Positions 52,599-61,496 of a stretch of 64,000 nucleotides of DNA are shown one piece after another. A program made the translations under genes and the position numbers. Below the pieces are notes generated by a model, which had not been told where the DNA came from, did not search any database, and saw only the letters and a program-made list of their open reading frames with translations. Source of the DNA: Sphingobacterium chuzhouense (GTDB taxonomy: Bacteria > Bacteroidota > Bacteroidia > Sphingobacteriales > Sphingobacteriaceae); the NCBI RefSeq assembly GCF_014692525.1, contig NZ_JACNYL010000004.1, positions 1-64,000 of the forward strand. The letters run 5' to 3'. Position 1 is the stretch's first letter, and each line of letters opens with the position of its first letter.

Positions 52599-53435
52599 AT
52601 GAAAAAGATCTCTTTATCAATATTATTCCTTTTAGGTTTTTTTTACATTTTGTCAGCACAAGAGCTGACGGTAGCTTCTTTTAATATACGTCTGAAAACA
52701 ACATCGGATGTTGGGAACTTATGGGATGATAGGAAGCATGCGGTAACCAATCTTATCCAATTTCATGAATTTGATATCTTTGGTATCCAGGAAGGGTTTT
52801 ACGAACAGGTGCAGGATATGAAGAACCAGTTGCCCGGTTTTGAATACATTGGCGTGGGTCGTGATGATGGTGCGCAGAAAGGAGAGCACTCGGCTGTCTT
52901 CTTTAACAAGCAACGCTTTAAATTGATAAAAGATGGAACGTTTTGGCTTTCCGATACAGATAAGGAGAAACCTAACAAAGGATGGGATGCCGCTTTGCCA
53001 AGAATCTGTACATGGGGTGTATTTGAAGACAACCAAAATAGCAAACAATTTATCTTCATGAATACACATTTTGATCACATAGGTGTGGAGGCACGCCGTG
53101 AAAGTGCAAAGCTTATCTTAGAGAAAGCAAAGGAACTAGCAGGAGATTTACCTATTATCTTAACCGGTGATTTCAATGTAGATGAAACCAATGAAGCATA
53201 CTTTACGCTTGCAAAAAGTGGGATTGTACGAGATGCACATGAACTGGCGAAAATGGTGTATGAACCTAACTCCTCATTTAACGCTTGGGGAAAAGGACTT
53301 AAGCCCAAGCAGCGCATCGATCATATTTTTATTACAAAACCATTCAACGTACGTAAATATGGTATCTTAACAGATACATATATGGGCAAATTCCCTTCGG
53401 ATCATTTTCCTGTGGTTAGTGTGCTACATTGGTAA
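52599..53435 (+). CDS. Secreted endonuclease/exonuclease/phosphatase family protein
   Basis: A 278-residue exported enzyme (signal peptide to about residue 21, FYILSAQ) of the DNase I-like superfamily. Conserved parts are LTVASFNIRLKT, DIFGIQEGFYEQVQDM (metal-binding Glu), MNTHFDHIGVEARRESAKLI, ILTGDFNVDETNE and the final KFPSDHFPVVSVL with the catalytic Asp-His. Substrates in this superfamily range from nucleic acids to phosphoinositides and sphingomyelin; neighbours favour a small or lipid-derived phosphodiester. It is the last gene of the three-gene operon, followed by a strong hairpin. Confidence 0.9.
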   Translation: MKKISLSILFLLGFFYILSAQELTVASFNIRLKTTSDVGNLWDDRKHAVTNLIQFHEFDIFGIQEGFYEQVQDMKNQLPGFEYIGVGRDDGAQKGEHSAVFFNKQRFKLIKDGTFWLSDTDKEKPNKGWDAALPRICTWGVFEDNQNSKQFIFMNTHFDHIGVEARRESAKLILEKAKELAGDLPIILTGDFNVDETNEAYFTLAKSGIVRDAHELAKMVYEPNSSFNAWGKGLKPKQRIDHIFITKPFNVRKYGILTDTYMGKFPSDHFPVVSVLHW

Positions 53436-53445
53436 ACCAATAACG

Positions 53446-53488
53446 AAGCTTACATGAATTAATCTCATATATTAATTCATGTAAGCTT
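53446..53488. terminator. Perfect 18-bp hairpin between convergent genes
   Basis: AAGCTTACATGAATTAAT at 53446-53463 and its exact reverse complement at 53471-53488 surround a 7-base loop. No long T-run, but the position between the convergent operon end and the minus-strand peptidase gene suggests a bidirectional terminator. Confidence 0.8.
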
Positions 53489-53513
53489 GATTGCCATTAA
53501 AAACAAGTTGTTG

Positions 53514-54371
53514 TTATAACGAAAAATATTTTGATGGGTTGAGTTTTCTGTTATGTAAGAGAACTTCATAATGTAGATGAGGACCGGTGCTCCGACCCGT
53601 GCTACCCAATAAGCCAACGATATCTCCTGCTTCCACTGCCTGTCCTTTTTTTACGCGTGTACGGGTCAGATGTGCATAGCGGGTTTCGTATCCGTTTTTA
53701 TGTTTTACCATGACCACGTATCCATAAGCTCCTTTCCAGCCTGCAAAAGTAACCTTGCCTGTTGCTGTTGCTTTCACAGGATCTCCTGTTCTTCCTTTCA
53801 AATCCACACCGGAATGCATTTCACGACCTCGGTTTGTAAAAGGATTCCGACGATATCCATAGGGCGATGTGACTCGTCCGTGATGTGGCCGGCCAAGCGG
53901 TAAACCATCTAATTTGGATTCTAGGTCTTCTAATTGCTTTTTGTAGAAAACGGAAAGCTCCGCCAAATCGTCTTCACCCTTTTCAACGGGGCCTCCCATA
54001 TTCGGATTCATCTTAATTTCCTTCAGTCCCCGCTTTTTCATCTTCTGATTGATGCGGTCAATGGCGCTGTCGATAGAGTTGAACGATTTCTTTATTTCCT
54101 CGGTCGTAAGCTGATTGTTGAACTCGTCCAATTCCAATAAACGGTTTTCAGCTTTCAACTTATTTATTTTTTGGTCATAAACCTTTATATATTTTTCAGA
54201 TGTCCTTTGTTTAACCACATACACCACAGATAATACCGTTATAGCGGTGAGGGTGATGAAGGAACATAGAACCTTTTTCCAGTGGGTGACGACGAACGTG
54301 GGTACCTGCATTCTCTTGGTAGATGTACCATCCGGTTCGACGAAAAGCACGGCGGTTTTTTTCTTTAGCAT
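53514..54371 (-). CDS. M23 family metallopeptidase (LytM-type, membrane-anchored)
   Basis: Peptidoglycan-active zinc endopeptidase or a non-catalytic regulator of that family. After a cytoplasmic start it has one membrane helix at about residues 33-52 (VLCSFITLTAITVLSVVYVV), a coiled coil (about 65-100), and the LytM domain near residues 175-285. The zinc ligands are present: His and Asp in EMHSGVDLKG, and His-x-His in GPHLHYEV. ATG 54371 (MLKKKTAVLF) is preferred to a TTG four codons earlier. The presence of all ligands suggests an active enzyme. Confidence 0.93.
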   Translation of the reverse strand: MLKKKTAVLFVEPDGTSTKRMQVPTFVVTHWKKVLCSFITLTAITVLSVVYVVKQRTSEKYIKVYDQKINKLKAENRLLELDEFNNQLTTEEIKKSFNSIDSAIDRINQKMKKRGLKEIKMNPNMGGPVEKGEDDLAELSVFYKKQLEDLESKLDGLPLGRPHHGRVTSPYGYRRNPFTNRGREMHSGVDLKGRTGDPVKATATGKVTFAGWKGAYGYVVMVKHKNGYETRYAHLTRTRVKKGQAVEAGDIVGLLGSTGRSTGPHLHYEVLLHNRKLNPSKYFSL

Positions 54372-54504
54372 GAGCCTCAACAATAAAAACTTTTATGATA
54401 CGAAAGCACAAAGGTAATGTATCAAGCTGTTTGTAGTCAATATTTTACAAATTTTAACATTTTTTAGGACTCTTTTTATTGTAGAAAAATAAGCAACTTT
54501 GTGC

Positions 54505-55575
54505 ATGTCGTTCGCTGAAAAACTGATGAATTGGTACCGAGATAAAGGGCGTGATTTGCCTTGGAGAACCACGCATGACGCTTATATTATATGGCTTTCG
54601 GAGATTATTTTACAACAGACGAGGGTGGAGCAGGGGACGCCCTATTTCCATCGTTTTGTAGATGCGTTTCCAATTGTAACAAAATTTGCAGAAGCAGACG
54701 AAGAAGATATCCTGCGGCTGTGGCAAGGTTTGGGATATTACTCGCGTGCCCGGAATATGCATAAAGCAGCCAAAATGGTAGTAGAAGAGTTCCAAGGGGT
54801 ATTCCCTAATGCCTATGAGGAAGCTATTCGCCTACCGGGCGTTGGGGAATATACAGCGGCAGCTATTGCATCTTTTTCGGTAAATGAGCCGAGAGCGGTA
54901 GTCGACGGAAATGTATATCGGGTGTTGGCACGCTACTTTGGGATAAAGGAACCTATTAATTCTACGGAAGGAAAAAAAACGTTTGCAGAGGTCGCGCAAG
55001 AGATGCTTGATAAGGATAGCCCGGGCATATATAACCAAGCCATTATGGATTTTGGAGCTTTGCAATGCAAGCCTAAGAACCCACTATGTGAGGATTGTAT
55101 TTTTCGTGTGGAATGTTTCGCGTTCCGAAATGGTTTAGTTGATGTGCTACCGGTGAAGTTAAAAGGGAAAGTAAGTCGCAATAGATATTTCCATTACTTT
55201 ATTGTAAAGGAGAACGACAGAATTTTGATGTCAAAGCGAGGAGAAAGAGATGTGTGGACAAACCTTTATGAGTTTCCGATGATAGAGACAGCTGAAGACA
55301 TGCTGATGCCAGACTTGATGACATATACGGATTTTGTCCAATACTTTGAAGAGAGCACTGTTTTGGAAGCTGTTGGCAGGCAGGTAAAGCATATACTAAG
55401 CCATCAGAACATTTACGCACGCTTTTATATAGTCGAGGATTCCAGATCTTTGAAAAAGAAAAAAAAGGACTGGAATTACCATTATTGCGAAAAAATAGAT
55501 AAATTAGCTAAACATAAACTTATATTCTCTTTTCTGGAAAAAAATGTTCATCTCATCTCAGCTAAACAACCGTAG
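54505..55575 (+). CDS. mutY: A/G-specific adenine DNA glycosylase
   Basis: Removes adenine opposite 8-oxoguanine. The N-terminal catalytic domain has LPWRTTHDAYIIWLSEIILQQTRV (catalytic Glu), the helix-hairpin-helix LPGVGEYTAAAIASF and the catalytic Asp in PRAVVDGNVYRV. The 4Fe-4S loop CKPKNPLCEDCIFRVEC keeps the C-x6-C-x2-C-x5-C spacing. A NUDIX-like C-terminal domain (from about residue 228) recognises 8-oxoG. ATG 54505 starts MSFAEKLMNWY, usual for Bacteroidota; an upstream TTG belongs to the putative promoter box. It stands before ssb. Confidence 0.95.
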   Translation: MSFAEKLMNWYRDKGRDLPWRTTHDAYIIWLSEIILQQTRVEQGTPYFHRFVDAFPIVTKFAEADEEDILRLWQGLGYYSRARNMHKAAKMVVEEFQGVFPNAYEEAIRLPGVGEYTAAAIASFSVNEPRAVVDGNVYRVLARYFGIKEPINSTEGKKTFAEVAQEMLDKDSPGIYNQAIMDFGALQCKPKNPLCEDCIFRVECFAFRNGLVDVLPVKLKGKVSRNRYFHYFIVKENDRILMSKRGERDVWTNLYEFPMIETAEDMLMPDLMTYTDFVQYFEESTVLEAVGRQVKHILSHQNIYARFYIVEDSRSLKKKKKDWNYHYCEKIDKLAKHKLIFSFLEKNVHLISAKQP

Positions 55576-55649
55576 TGAAATCACAGATGTTCTTTCTAAC
55601 CATAGAGCATATTGTTTATAAAAGGTTTACAATTCCTAAATTATAAATT

Positions 55650-56096
55650 ATGGCAAGTGTTAACAAAGTGATTTTAGTGGGGCATTTGGGGAAAGATCCC
55701 GAAGTACGTTATTTAGATAACAATGTCTCCGTTTGCAGTTTTCCTTTCGCGACTTCTGAAACGTACACGAAAGATGGTGTACGGATTAAACATACCGAAT
55801 GGCACAATATCGTCATGTGGCGTAACCTAGCAGAGATGGCGGTTAAATATCTTCAAAAGGGGAAATTGGCTTATATAGAGGGTCGGCTGCGAACCCGAAA
55901 TTATGAAGATAAAGAAGGAACGCGTCGATATGTTACGGAGATTGTCGGTGAAAGTTTCAAACTCTTGGGACGGCCTTCTGATTTTGGACAAACGGGAAAG
56001 TTCACATCGCAGGAAGGGGAAAAAAATGATGGTGAAAAAGAAGAAGAGGTCGATTTTACCGAAAACAATGACGATGCAGATGGCTTGCCTTTTTAG
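55650..56096 (+). CDS. ssb: Single-stranded DNA-binding protein
   Basis: OB-fold protein binding single-stranded DNA in replication and repair. Residues 1-105 are the OB fold (VNKVILVGHLGKDPEVRYL, WHNIVMWRNLAEMAVKYLQKGKLAYIEGRLRTR). The acidic tail ends DADGLPF, the peptide that binds partner proteins. The total length (148 residues) is normal. It follows mutY by 75 bases and precedes pheS by 45. Confidence 0.96.
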   Translation: MASVNKVILVGHLGKDPEVRYLDNNVSVCSFPFATSETYTKDGVRIKHTEWHNIVMWRNLAEMAVKYLQKGKLAYIEGRLRTRNYEDKEGTRRYVTEIVGESFKLLGRPSDFGQTGKFTSQEGEKNDGEKEEEVDFTENNDDADGLPF

Positions 56097-56127
56097 AATG
56101 CCATAAGAATATTTTAATATTTTGCCG

Positions 56128-56135
56128 TATCTTTG
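56128..56135 (+). promoter_or_regulatory. -7 box directly before pheS
   Basis: TATCTTTG fits TAnnTTTG and ends 5 bases before the pheS ATG. Transcription from it would start at or next to the start codon. Confidence 0.55.
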
Positions 56136-56140
56136 GCAAT

Positions 56141-57178
56141 ATGTTGCAGGACAAAATTAAGCAGTTTACAGAAGAAATAAAGAAGTTTACTCCCGCGTCG
56201 GCAGTTGATGTGGAAAATTTTCGTTTAAAGTTTTTAGTTGCCAAAGGTATCGTTAAAGCGTTATTTGAGGAATTTAAAACGGTATCAGCGGAGGAAAAAC
56301 GTACGCTGGGTAAAGTTTTAAACGAATTTAAACAACTGGCTGAAAAAACATATAGCGACGCTCAGGCACAATTTGCGCATACAGAAAAGATGTCGCGACG
56401 TGAGGAGGGGGACTTAACACTCCCTGGAGAAGGCTTCCAGCTGGGGTCTCGGCATCCACTATCGTTGGTGCGAAAAGAAATTGTGGAAATCTTTAAAAAA
56501 TTAGGTTTTATCGTAGCTGAAGGGCCTGAGATTGAAGATGATTGGCATAACTTCTCTGCACTCAATTTTCCTCCCGAACACCCTGCTCGTGATATGCAAG
56601 ATACCTTTTTCGTAGAAAAGAAAGAGGGCAATGACATCGCGCTACGTACACATACCTCTTCTGTTCAGGTTCGCTTAATGGAAATGGGAAAACCGCCCTT
56701 CCGCGCTATTATGCCGGGGCGTGTTTATAGAAATGAAGCGATATCCGCTCGGGCGCATTGCTTTTTCCATCAAGTAGAGGGGTTGTATGTAGACGAAAAT
56801 GTCTCTTTTGCAGATTTGAAGCAAACATTGTTTCATTTCGTGCAAGAACTATACGGCGAAGGCACAAAAGTACGTTTCCGTCCTTCTTATTTTCCCTTCA
56901 CCGAACCGTCTGCTGAGATGGATATTTCCTGTACAATATGTAAAGGAGAAGGATGCCAGCTCTGTAAATATTCGGGGTGGGTGGAGATATTAGGATGCGG
57001 TATGGTAGATCCAAATGTGTTGGAGAACTGCGGGATCGATAGTAAGAAATATTCCGGTTTTGCTTTTGGCATGGGTATCGAACGGATAACAAATTTGAAA
57101 TACGAAATTCGGGATTTGCGCTTGTTCTCTGAGAACGATGTCCGTTTCTTATCCCAGTTTGAGACAGAACTTGTGTAA
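56141..57178 (+). CDS. pheS: Phenylalanine-tRNA ligase alpha subunit
   Basis: Catalytic subunit of the (alpha-beta)2 PheRS. The N-terminal coiled coil (about 1-85) binds tRNA. The class II catalytic domain starts about residue 95 with the motif HPLSLVRKEIVEIFKKLGF. Motif 2 is FRAIMPGRVYRNEAISARAH, and motif 3 is the C-terminal GFAFGMGIERI. The CxxC-containing segment SCTICKGEGCQLCKYSGWVEILGCGMVDPNVL is the usual one. Length of 345 residues is normal. pheT is not adjacent, a common arrangement in Bacteroidota. Confidence 0.96.
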   Translation: MLQDKIKQFTEEIKKFTPASAVDVENFRLKFLVAKGIVKALFEEFKTVSAEEKRTLGKVLNEFKQLAEKTYSDAQAQFAHTEKMSRREEGDLTLPGEGFQLGSRHPLSLVRKEIVEIFKKLGFIVAEGPEIEDDWHNFSALNFPPEHPARDMQDTFFVEKKEGNDIALRTHTSSVQVRLMEMGKPPFRAIMPGRVYRNEAISARAHCFFHQVEGLYVDENVSFADLKQTLFHFVQELYGEGTKVRFRPSYFPFTEPSAEMDISCTICKGEGCQLCKYSGWVEILGCGMVDPNVLENCGIDSKKYSGFAFGMGIERITNLKYEIRDLRLFSENDVRFLSQFETELV

Positions 57179-57194
57179 CCTCCCAAATTAATAT

Positions 57195-57776
57195 ATGGAG
57201 CCTGACCAGGTCATATTATCAATTAAGAAATCCGCACGTGAACTTTTTCGACGATACGGATATAACAAAACTAGTGTAAATGAACTGGCGAAACAGGCGC
57301 GTATAGCAAAAGCGACATTTTATAAGCATTTCGCCAGTAAAGAGCTTATTCTGCATGCAGTACTGATGGATTATATTCGGGAAAACGTAGAAGATATCCT
57401 GAATAAAAATATCCGGGAAAAAGATCTTTCTACTTTTCTGGCGAATACGATTCTTCGTGTAAGTCGTGTAACGTATACCGTCTGTAACGAGTTTGTAGGG
57501 TGGGAGTTTATCCGAGAGTCGGCCAATGCACAAGAATACTTGAAAATACTTTCTGATGATTTAGAATTTCTACTGCTTAGTTCTTTTATACAAAACGAAA
57601 CCATTGCACTAACCGTACCCGAAGAAAGGTTAACCTTCCTTATCAAATCCAGTAAAAATATTGTCTTTTCATTTGCTTTTACCTCGGTAACAGATGCCGA
57701 TGTACGCAAAAACTTTATTTCTTTTCAGAAGGAAATCCTCCCTTATCTGGTACAAGCAACATTGCTGGAATCATAG
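57195..57776 (+). CDS. TetR family transcriptional regulator
   Basis: A 193-residue regulator. The helix-turn-helix lies in residues about 8-55 (SARELFRRYGYNKTSVNELAKQARIAKATFYKHFASKELIL). The C-terminal part is helical and variable, expected to bind an unknown ligand. It starts 16 bases after pheS and could be co-transcribed with it; there is no obvious target gene next to it. Confidence 0.92.
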   Translation: MEPDQVILSIKKSARELFRRYGYNKTSVNELAKQARIAKATFYKHFASKELILHAVLMDYIRENVEDILNKNIREKDLSTFLANTILRVSRVTYTVCNEFVGWEFIRESANAQEYLKILSDDLEFLLLSSFIQNETIALTVPEERLTFLIKSSKNIVFSFAFTSVTDADVRKNFISFQKEILPYLVQATLLES

Positions 57777-57818
57777 CTCTTCTTCTTTTTTGCAAAAAAA
57801 AAGAACATAAAAAATCCG

Positions 57819-57826
57819 TACTTTTG
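57819..57826 (+). promoter_or_regulatory. -7 box directly before rlmD
   Basis: TACTTTTG fits TAnnTTTG and ends 8 bases before the rlmD ATG, so the leader would be very short. Confidence 0.55.
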
Positions 57827-57834
57827 CACCCATT

Positions 57835-59253
57835 ATGGGTAGACGAATTCCACAAGACAAGCGGTTTGTATCCGATGTTCACATTGTTGATATAGCGGAA
57901 GAAGGCAAAGGGGTTGCCAGACACGACGAATTAGTGCTGTTTATTGAGCAGGCTGTGCCTGGGGATGTCGCCGATGTAGAGCTGTTCCGCAAGAAGAAAA
58001 ATTTTGCGGAGGGGCGTTTGGTGGCATTAAAGGAAACTTCGAAATACCGCACAGATCCTTTTTGCCCACATTTCGGTGTATGTGGAGGGTGTAAGTGGCA
58101 ACATATGGAATACTCCGCACAGCTGTTGTTTAAGCAGCAATACGTTGAAAATGCCCTAAAGCGCTTAGGTAAAGTAGATATTTCTCCCATGGAACCTATT
58201 CTTGCCTCAGCCGAAACAGCATATTATAGGAATAAACTGGAGTTTACATTTTCCAATAAACGGTGGTTGACGTCGGTGGACGAAGAAACAAAACCAGACG
58301 ATCTAAACGCTCTTGGGTTTCACGTACCGGGGAGATTCGATAAGATTTTAGATATCGATCATTGCTTTCTGCAACAAGATCCATCCAACGTAATTCGAAA
58401 TGCAGTACGCCATTTTGCCATAGCTCAGGGAATCTCTTTTTATGATCTGCGTGCACATGAAGGCGCTTTGCGTAATCTGATTGTCCGTATATCTTCCACG
58501 GGAGAAGTGATGGTAATTGTCGTTTTTGCGTATCCGGAAGAAGGGCAGGTCGACGCATTAATGAACTATGTCAACGAGCAGTTTCCAACGCTTACGTCAC
58601 TGCTGTACATTATTAATCAAAAACGTAACGATACTATCTTTGATCAAGATATCCAGACCTTTAATGGCCGTGACTTTATATATGAAGAGATGGAAGGATT
58701 GAAGTTTAAAGTCGGGCCAAAGTCTTTTTATCAAACTAATTCTGCGCAAGCGTATGAGTTGTATAAGATAACACGAGACTTTGCCGGTTTAAAAGGAGAT
58801 GAATTGGTATATGATTTGTACACTGGAGCAGGAACAATTGCCAATTTTGTGGCACGTATGGCGCGGGAAGTTGTGGGTGTGGAGTATGTGCCGTCTGCCA
58901 TTGAAGATGCGAAGATCAATTCCCAGATAAATGGGATTGGCAATACAAAGTTCTATGCAGGAGATATGAAAGATGTGCTGACGGAAGATTTTATACGGGA
59001 ACATGGTAGGCCGGATGTTGTGATCACAGATCCCCCACGTGCAGGCATGCATTCGGATGTTGTGAGCCGCATTTTAGAAATGGAAGCTAAAAAGATAGTG
59101 TATGTAAGCTGCAATGCTGCAACTCAAGCACGTGACTTGGTTTTATTGCAAGAAAAATACGATGTAGAACGTATTAAGCCCGTGGATATGTTTCCACATA
59201 CGCAACACGTAGAAAATGTGGTGTTGTTGGTTTTGAAAACTCGTAATCCGTAA
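57835..59253 (+). CDS. rlmD: 23S rRNA (uracil-5-)-methyltransferase RlmD
   Basis: Makes m5U in 23S rRNA using SAM. The N-terminal TRAM domain (about 10-65) is followed by the 4Fe-4S cysteines in CPHFGVCGGCKWQ (three of the four ligands). The methyltransferase domain contains FYQTNSAQAYELY, LVYDLYTGAGTIANFVA (SAM motif), VITDPPRAGMH and the catalytic Cys in YVSCNAATQARDL. The last motif has Ala in place of the usual Pro after SCN. Length 472 residues, normal for the RlmD/TrmA-like group in Bacteroidota. Confidence 0.94.
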   Translation: MGRRIPQDKRFVSDVHIVDIAEEGKGVARHDELVLFIEQAVPGDVADVELFRKKKNFAEGRLVALKETSKYRTDPFCPHFGVCGGCKWQHMEYSAQLLFKQQYVENALKRLGKVDISPMEPILASAETAYYRNKLEFTFSNKRWLTSVDEETKPDDLNALGFHVPGRFDKILDIDHCFLQQDPSNVIRNAVRHFAIAQGISFYDLRAHEGALRNLIVRISSTGEVMVIVVFAYPEEGQVDALMNYVNEQFPTLTSLLYIINQKRNDTIFDQDIQTFNGRDFIYEEMEGLKFKVGPKSFYQTNSAQAYELYKITRDFAGLKGDELVYDLYTGAGTIANFVARMAREVVGVEYVPSAIEDAKINSQINGIGNTKFYAGDMKDVLTEDFIREHGRPDVVITDPPRAGMHSDVVSRILEMEAKKIVYVSCNAATQARDLVLLQEKYDVERIKPVDMFPHTQHVENVVLLVLKTRNP

Positions 59254-59276
59254 CATAGTGGTAAATCAAGAACAGC

Positions 59277-59298
59277 GAACCCGCTAGTTGGCGGATTC
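59277..59298 (+). other. Short hairpin after rlmD
   Basis: GAA-C-CCGC and GCGG-A-TTC pair around a 6-base loop. There is no T-run; it may be a weak terminator or protect the rlmD transcript end. Confidence 0.4.
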
Positions 59299-59331
59299 AT
59301 TGAAGATAATCACGAACTTAAAAGCATCAAT

Positions 59332-59724
59332 ATGGACATAGAAGATTTAATGGGAAGAATAGGGTCTGCGGATGACCCAACTGCAAACAGCCCACTCAAG
59401 AGCTTGAAAGTTGATTTGGATTTTTACAGTGATTCCATAAAGGAAGTAGCTACCGAGATGATAGCAGAAGGATACACGCTATATCCTATTTTTATAGCCC
59501 ATCAACACGAGGTAAGTATCGGAGAGCTATTGTTGAATAAAGATGAACTAAACACACAGTGGACGATTAATGTAAGCTCATTGGAAGAGTTTGTCGACCG
59601 TGGACTTGTCAAGGACGACCGGAAAGATTATTTTACGAAACATTTCAAAAATACCAACGAATATATGTGTCTCTTTGTTATCGTACCTGAGGGGGCGAAC
59701 TTTGTTTTTTATCCGTACAAATAA
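59332..59724 (+). CDS. Conserved hypothetical protein
   Basis: A 130-residue acidic, probably cytoplasmic protein without signal peptide or membrane segment. Features are MDIEDLMGRIG at the start, EVATEMIAEGYTLYPIFIAHQHEVSIGELLLNKDEL in the middle and CLFVIVPEGANFVFYPY at the end, the pattern of a compact alpha/beta domain. I do not recognise a named family. It lies between rlmD and an exported protein gene without a clear operon link. Confidence 0.72.
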   Translation: MDIEDLMGRIGSADDPTANSPLKSLKVDLDFYSDSIKEVATEMIAEGYTLYPIFIAHQHEVSIGELLLNKDELNTQWTINVSSLEEFVDRGLVKDDRKDYFTKHFKNTNEYMCLFVIVPEGANFVFYPYK

Positions 59725-59817
59725 TTTTGGTGATTAGGACACAATTATAGACGGGTACTAAATAGATTTAAAACTTTTTAACATTGGTTAGTCTAAACAT
59801 TTACTAAATTTATATGA

Positions 59818-60582
59818 ATGTATATAAATGACAAATATATTTGTTTACTCATAAGTTTGATGCTCCTTCTACTTACAGTAACACCAAGCACATACGCACA
59901 GCAATCTATTGGGGTTTCAGGTATTGTGGTGGAAAAGGGTGGAAGTGCACGCCTATCTGATGTCAATGTAATCAACCTACGTACGAAAAAACGTGCGCAA
60001 ACAAATACATTTGGTGTATTTATTATTGAGGCGTCTGTCGGAGATAGTCTTTCTTTGACAAAAACAGGTTATGGACCTATAAAAACGGTTTTGCAAACTG
60101 CGGAAGATATCCTTATAGAGATGCAAGCGGGTTTGACAATTGAAACCGTTGTCGTGAGTCGGATGAGTAAAGAAGCGGAGATGCGGGATATGTTAGATGA
60201 TTATCGTAAGAAAGGGGTCTATAACGGTGGTAAGAATACGGTCGGTACTTATTTAGGAAGCCCTGCAACGGCATTATACAATTTGTTTGGACGTGATGCA
60301 AAGAATGCGAAACGGTTTGCCAACTTAATGGACAGAGAGCTTGAAGAAGGCCATGTAGATCGAGTTTTTAACAAAACCACTGTGCGTTCAGTGATTGATT
60401 TGGATGGTGATGAGCTTCAATCATTTATGGATATGTACCGTCCGTCCTACAGTATGGTTAGGAATTGGGGACAATATGATTTCATGCATTATGTAAAACG
60501 TTCCTTCGAAGCTTGGGATAAAAATGGTCGCCCTCGTTCCGAACGTCTGCCGAAACTCGACATTCCTCCACAAGAACGATAA
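59818..60582 (+). CDS. Exported hypothetical protein with carboxypeptidase-like regulatory domain
   Basis: A 254-residue protein with a signal peptide to about residue 28 (TYAQQ). Residues about 30-110 follow the CarboxypepD_reg-like beta-sandwich pattern (GVSGIVVEKGGSARLSDVNVINLRTKKRAQTNTFGVF), as at the N-terminus of TonB receptors, but without plug or barrel. The C-terminal part is helical (MSKEAEMRDMLDDYRKKGVYNGGKN, then ALYNLFGRDAKNAKRF). Function unknown; such stand-alone proteins are frequent in Bacteroidota. The upstream ATG at 59814 is in another frame and ends after five codons. Confidence 0.78.
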   Translation: MYINDKYICLLISLMLLLLTVTPSTYAQQSIGVSGIVVEKGGSARLSDVNVINLRTKKRAQTNTFGVFIIEASVGDSLSLTKTGYGPIKTVLQTAEDILIEMQAGLTIETVVVSRMSKEAEMRDMLDDYRKKGVYNGGKNTVGTYLGSPATALYNLFGRDAKNAKRFANLMDRELEEGHVDRVFNKTTVRSVIDLDGDELQSFMDMYRPSYSMVRNWGQYDFMHYVKRSFEAWDKNGRPRSERLPKLDIPPQER

Positions 60583-60681
60583 TTCTTTTTATTTTCATTT
60601 AGTTTATACCACGATTGCCTTATTTTGGCATTTACTTTGTTTATCTCAAAGTAATTAAGTGAAACTAGAAAATATTTGATT

Positions 60682-61371
60682 ATGAAACTCAATAGAAAAA
60701 TAGCTGTATATGGCTTATCAGTAGCCACTTCAGCGATGTTGTTTGCTAGTTGTGCTGCTGTACAAAATACCAGTAACACAACAAAGGGGGCTGCTATCGG
60801 AACGGCTGCAGGAGCTGGTTTGGGAGCATTAATTGGAGGTAAGGCTGGTAATACAGCCGTAGGAGCTATTGCAGGTGCCGCCATTGGTGGTGTAGCGGGT
60901 GGTCTGATCGGTAAAAAAATGGATAGACAGGCGAAGGAAATAGAAAATACCGTAGCAGGGGCAGAAGTTATTAAAGCCGACGAAGGTATCATTGTAAAAT
61001 TTGACGAAGGTATTTTATTCGATTTCAATAGCTCAACGCTGAAATCTGCGGCTAAAACGAACATCGCTAAACTGGTAGAGACGTTGAATAAAGAACCAGG
61101 TACGGATATTTTAGTACTTGGTCATACGGATAACATTGGTACACTGGCCGCGAACCAGAAAGTTTCGGATGCCAGAGCAGCGTCTGTTAAAGCCTATGCT
61201 GTTTCGCAGGGATTGAGTGGTTCGCGCATAAAAACTGAAGGTAAAAACTATTCAGAACCGATTGCTTCGAACGATACAGATGCCGGACGTGCTGAAAACC
61301 GTCGCGTGGAGATCGTGATTGTTGCCGGTGATCAGATGGTGAAAGAAGCACAGGCTGAAGCGAAAAATTAA
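60682..61371 (+). CDS. OmpA family lipoprotein with glycine-zipper domain
   Basis: A 229-residue envelope protein. Lipoprotein signal with lipobox FASC (Cys24). A glycine zipper fills residues about 36-78 (GAAIGTAAGAGLGALIGGKAG and the following repeat), likely membrane-inserting. The C-terminal OmpA domain (about 105-215) has LFDFNSSTLKSAAKTNIAKL, VLGHTDNIG, NQKVSDARAASVKAY and GRAENRRVEIVI, the peptidoglycan-binding motifs. I chose ATG 60682; a TTG two codons earlier is less likely. It is monocistronic, with its own terminator. Confidence 0.95.
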   Translation: MKLNRKIAVYGLSVATSAMLFASCAAVQNTSNTTKGAAIGTAAGAGLGALIGGKAGNTAVGAIAGAAIGGVAGGLIGKKMDRQAKEIENTVAGAEVIKADEGIIVKFDEGILFDFNSSTLKSAAKTNIAKLVETLNKEPGTDILVLGHTDNIGTLAANQKVSDARAASVKAYAVSQGLSGSRIKTEGKNYSEPIASNDTDAGRAENRRVEIVIVAGDQMVKEAQAEAKN

Positions 61372-61393
61372 GCTTAGTACTTTATATATAATG

Positions 61394-61428
61394 AAAAGCG
61401 CTATTCTATTTGGATAGCGCTTTTTTTT
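61394..61428 (+). terminator. Terminator of the OmpA family gene
   Basis: AAAAGCGCTAT and ATAGCGCTTTT flank a 9-base loop, followed by T residues to 61428. A canonical intrinsic terminator. Confidence 0.94.
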
Positions 61429-61469
61429 ACGAGCTCTGCCAAACTGTCATCAGTTTAAGTTTTTATTCT

Positions 61470-61477
61470 TAACTTTG
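61470..61477 (+). promoter_or_regulatory. -7 promoter box of miaB
   Basis: TAACTTTG fits TAnnTTTG and ends 19 bases before the miaB start. Confidence 0.55.
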
Positions 61478-61496
61478 TAGTCTTTTAGTTGATGCT

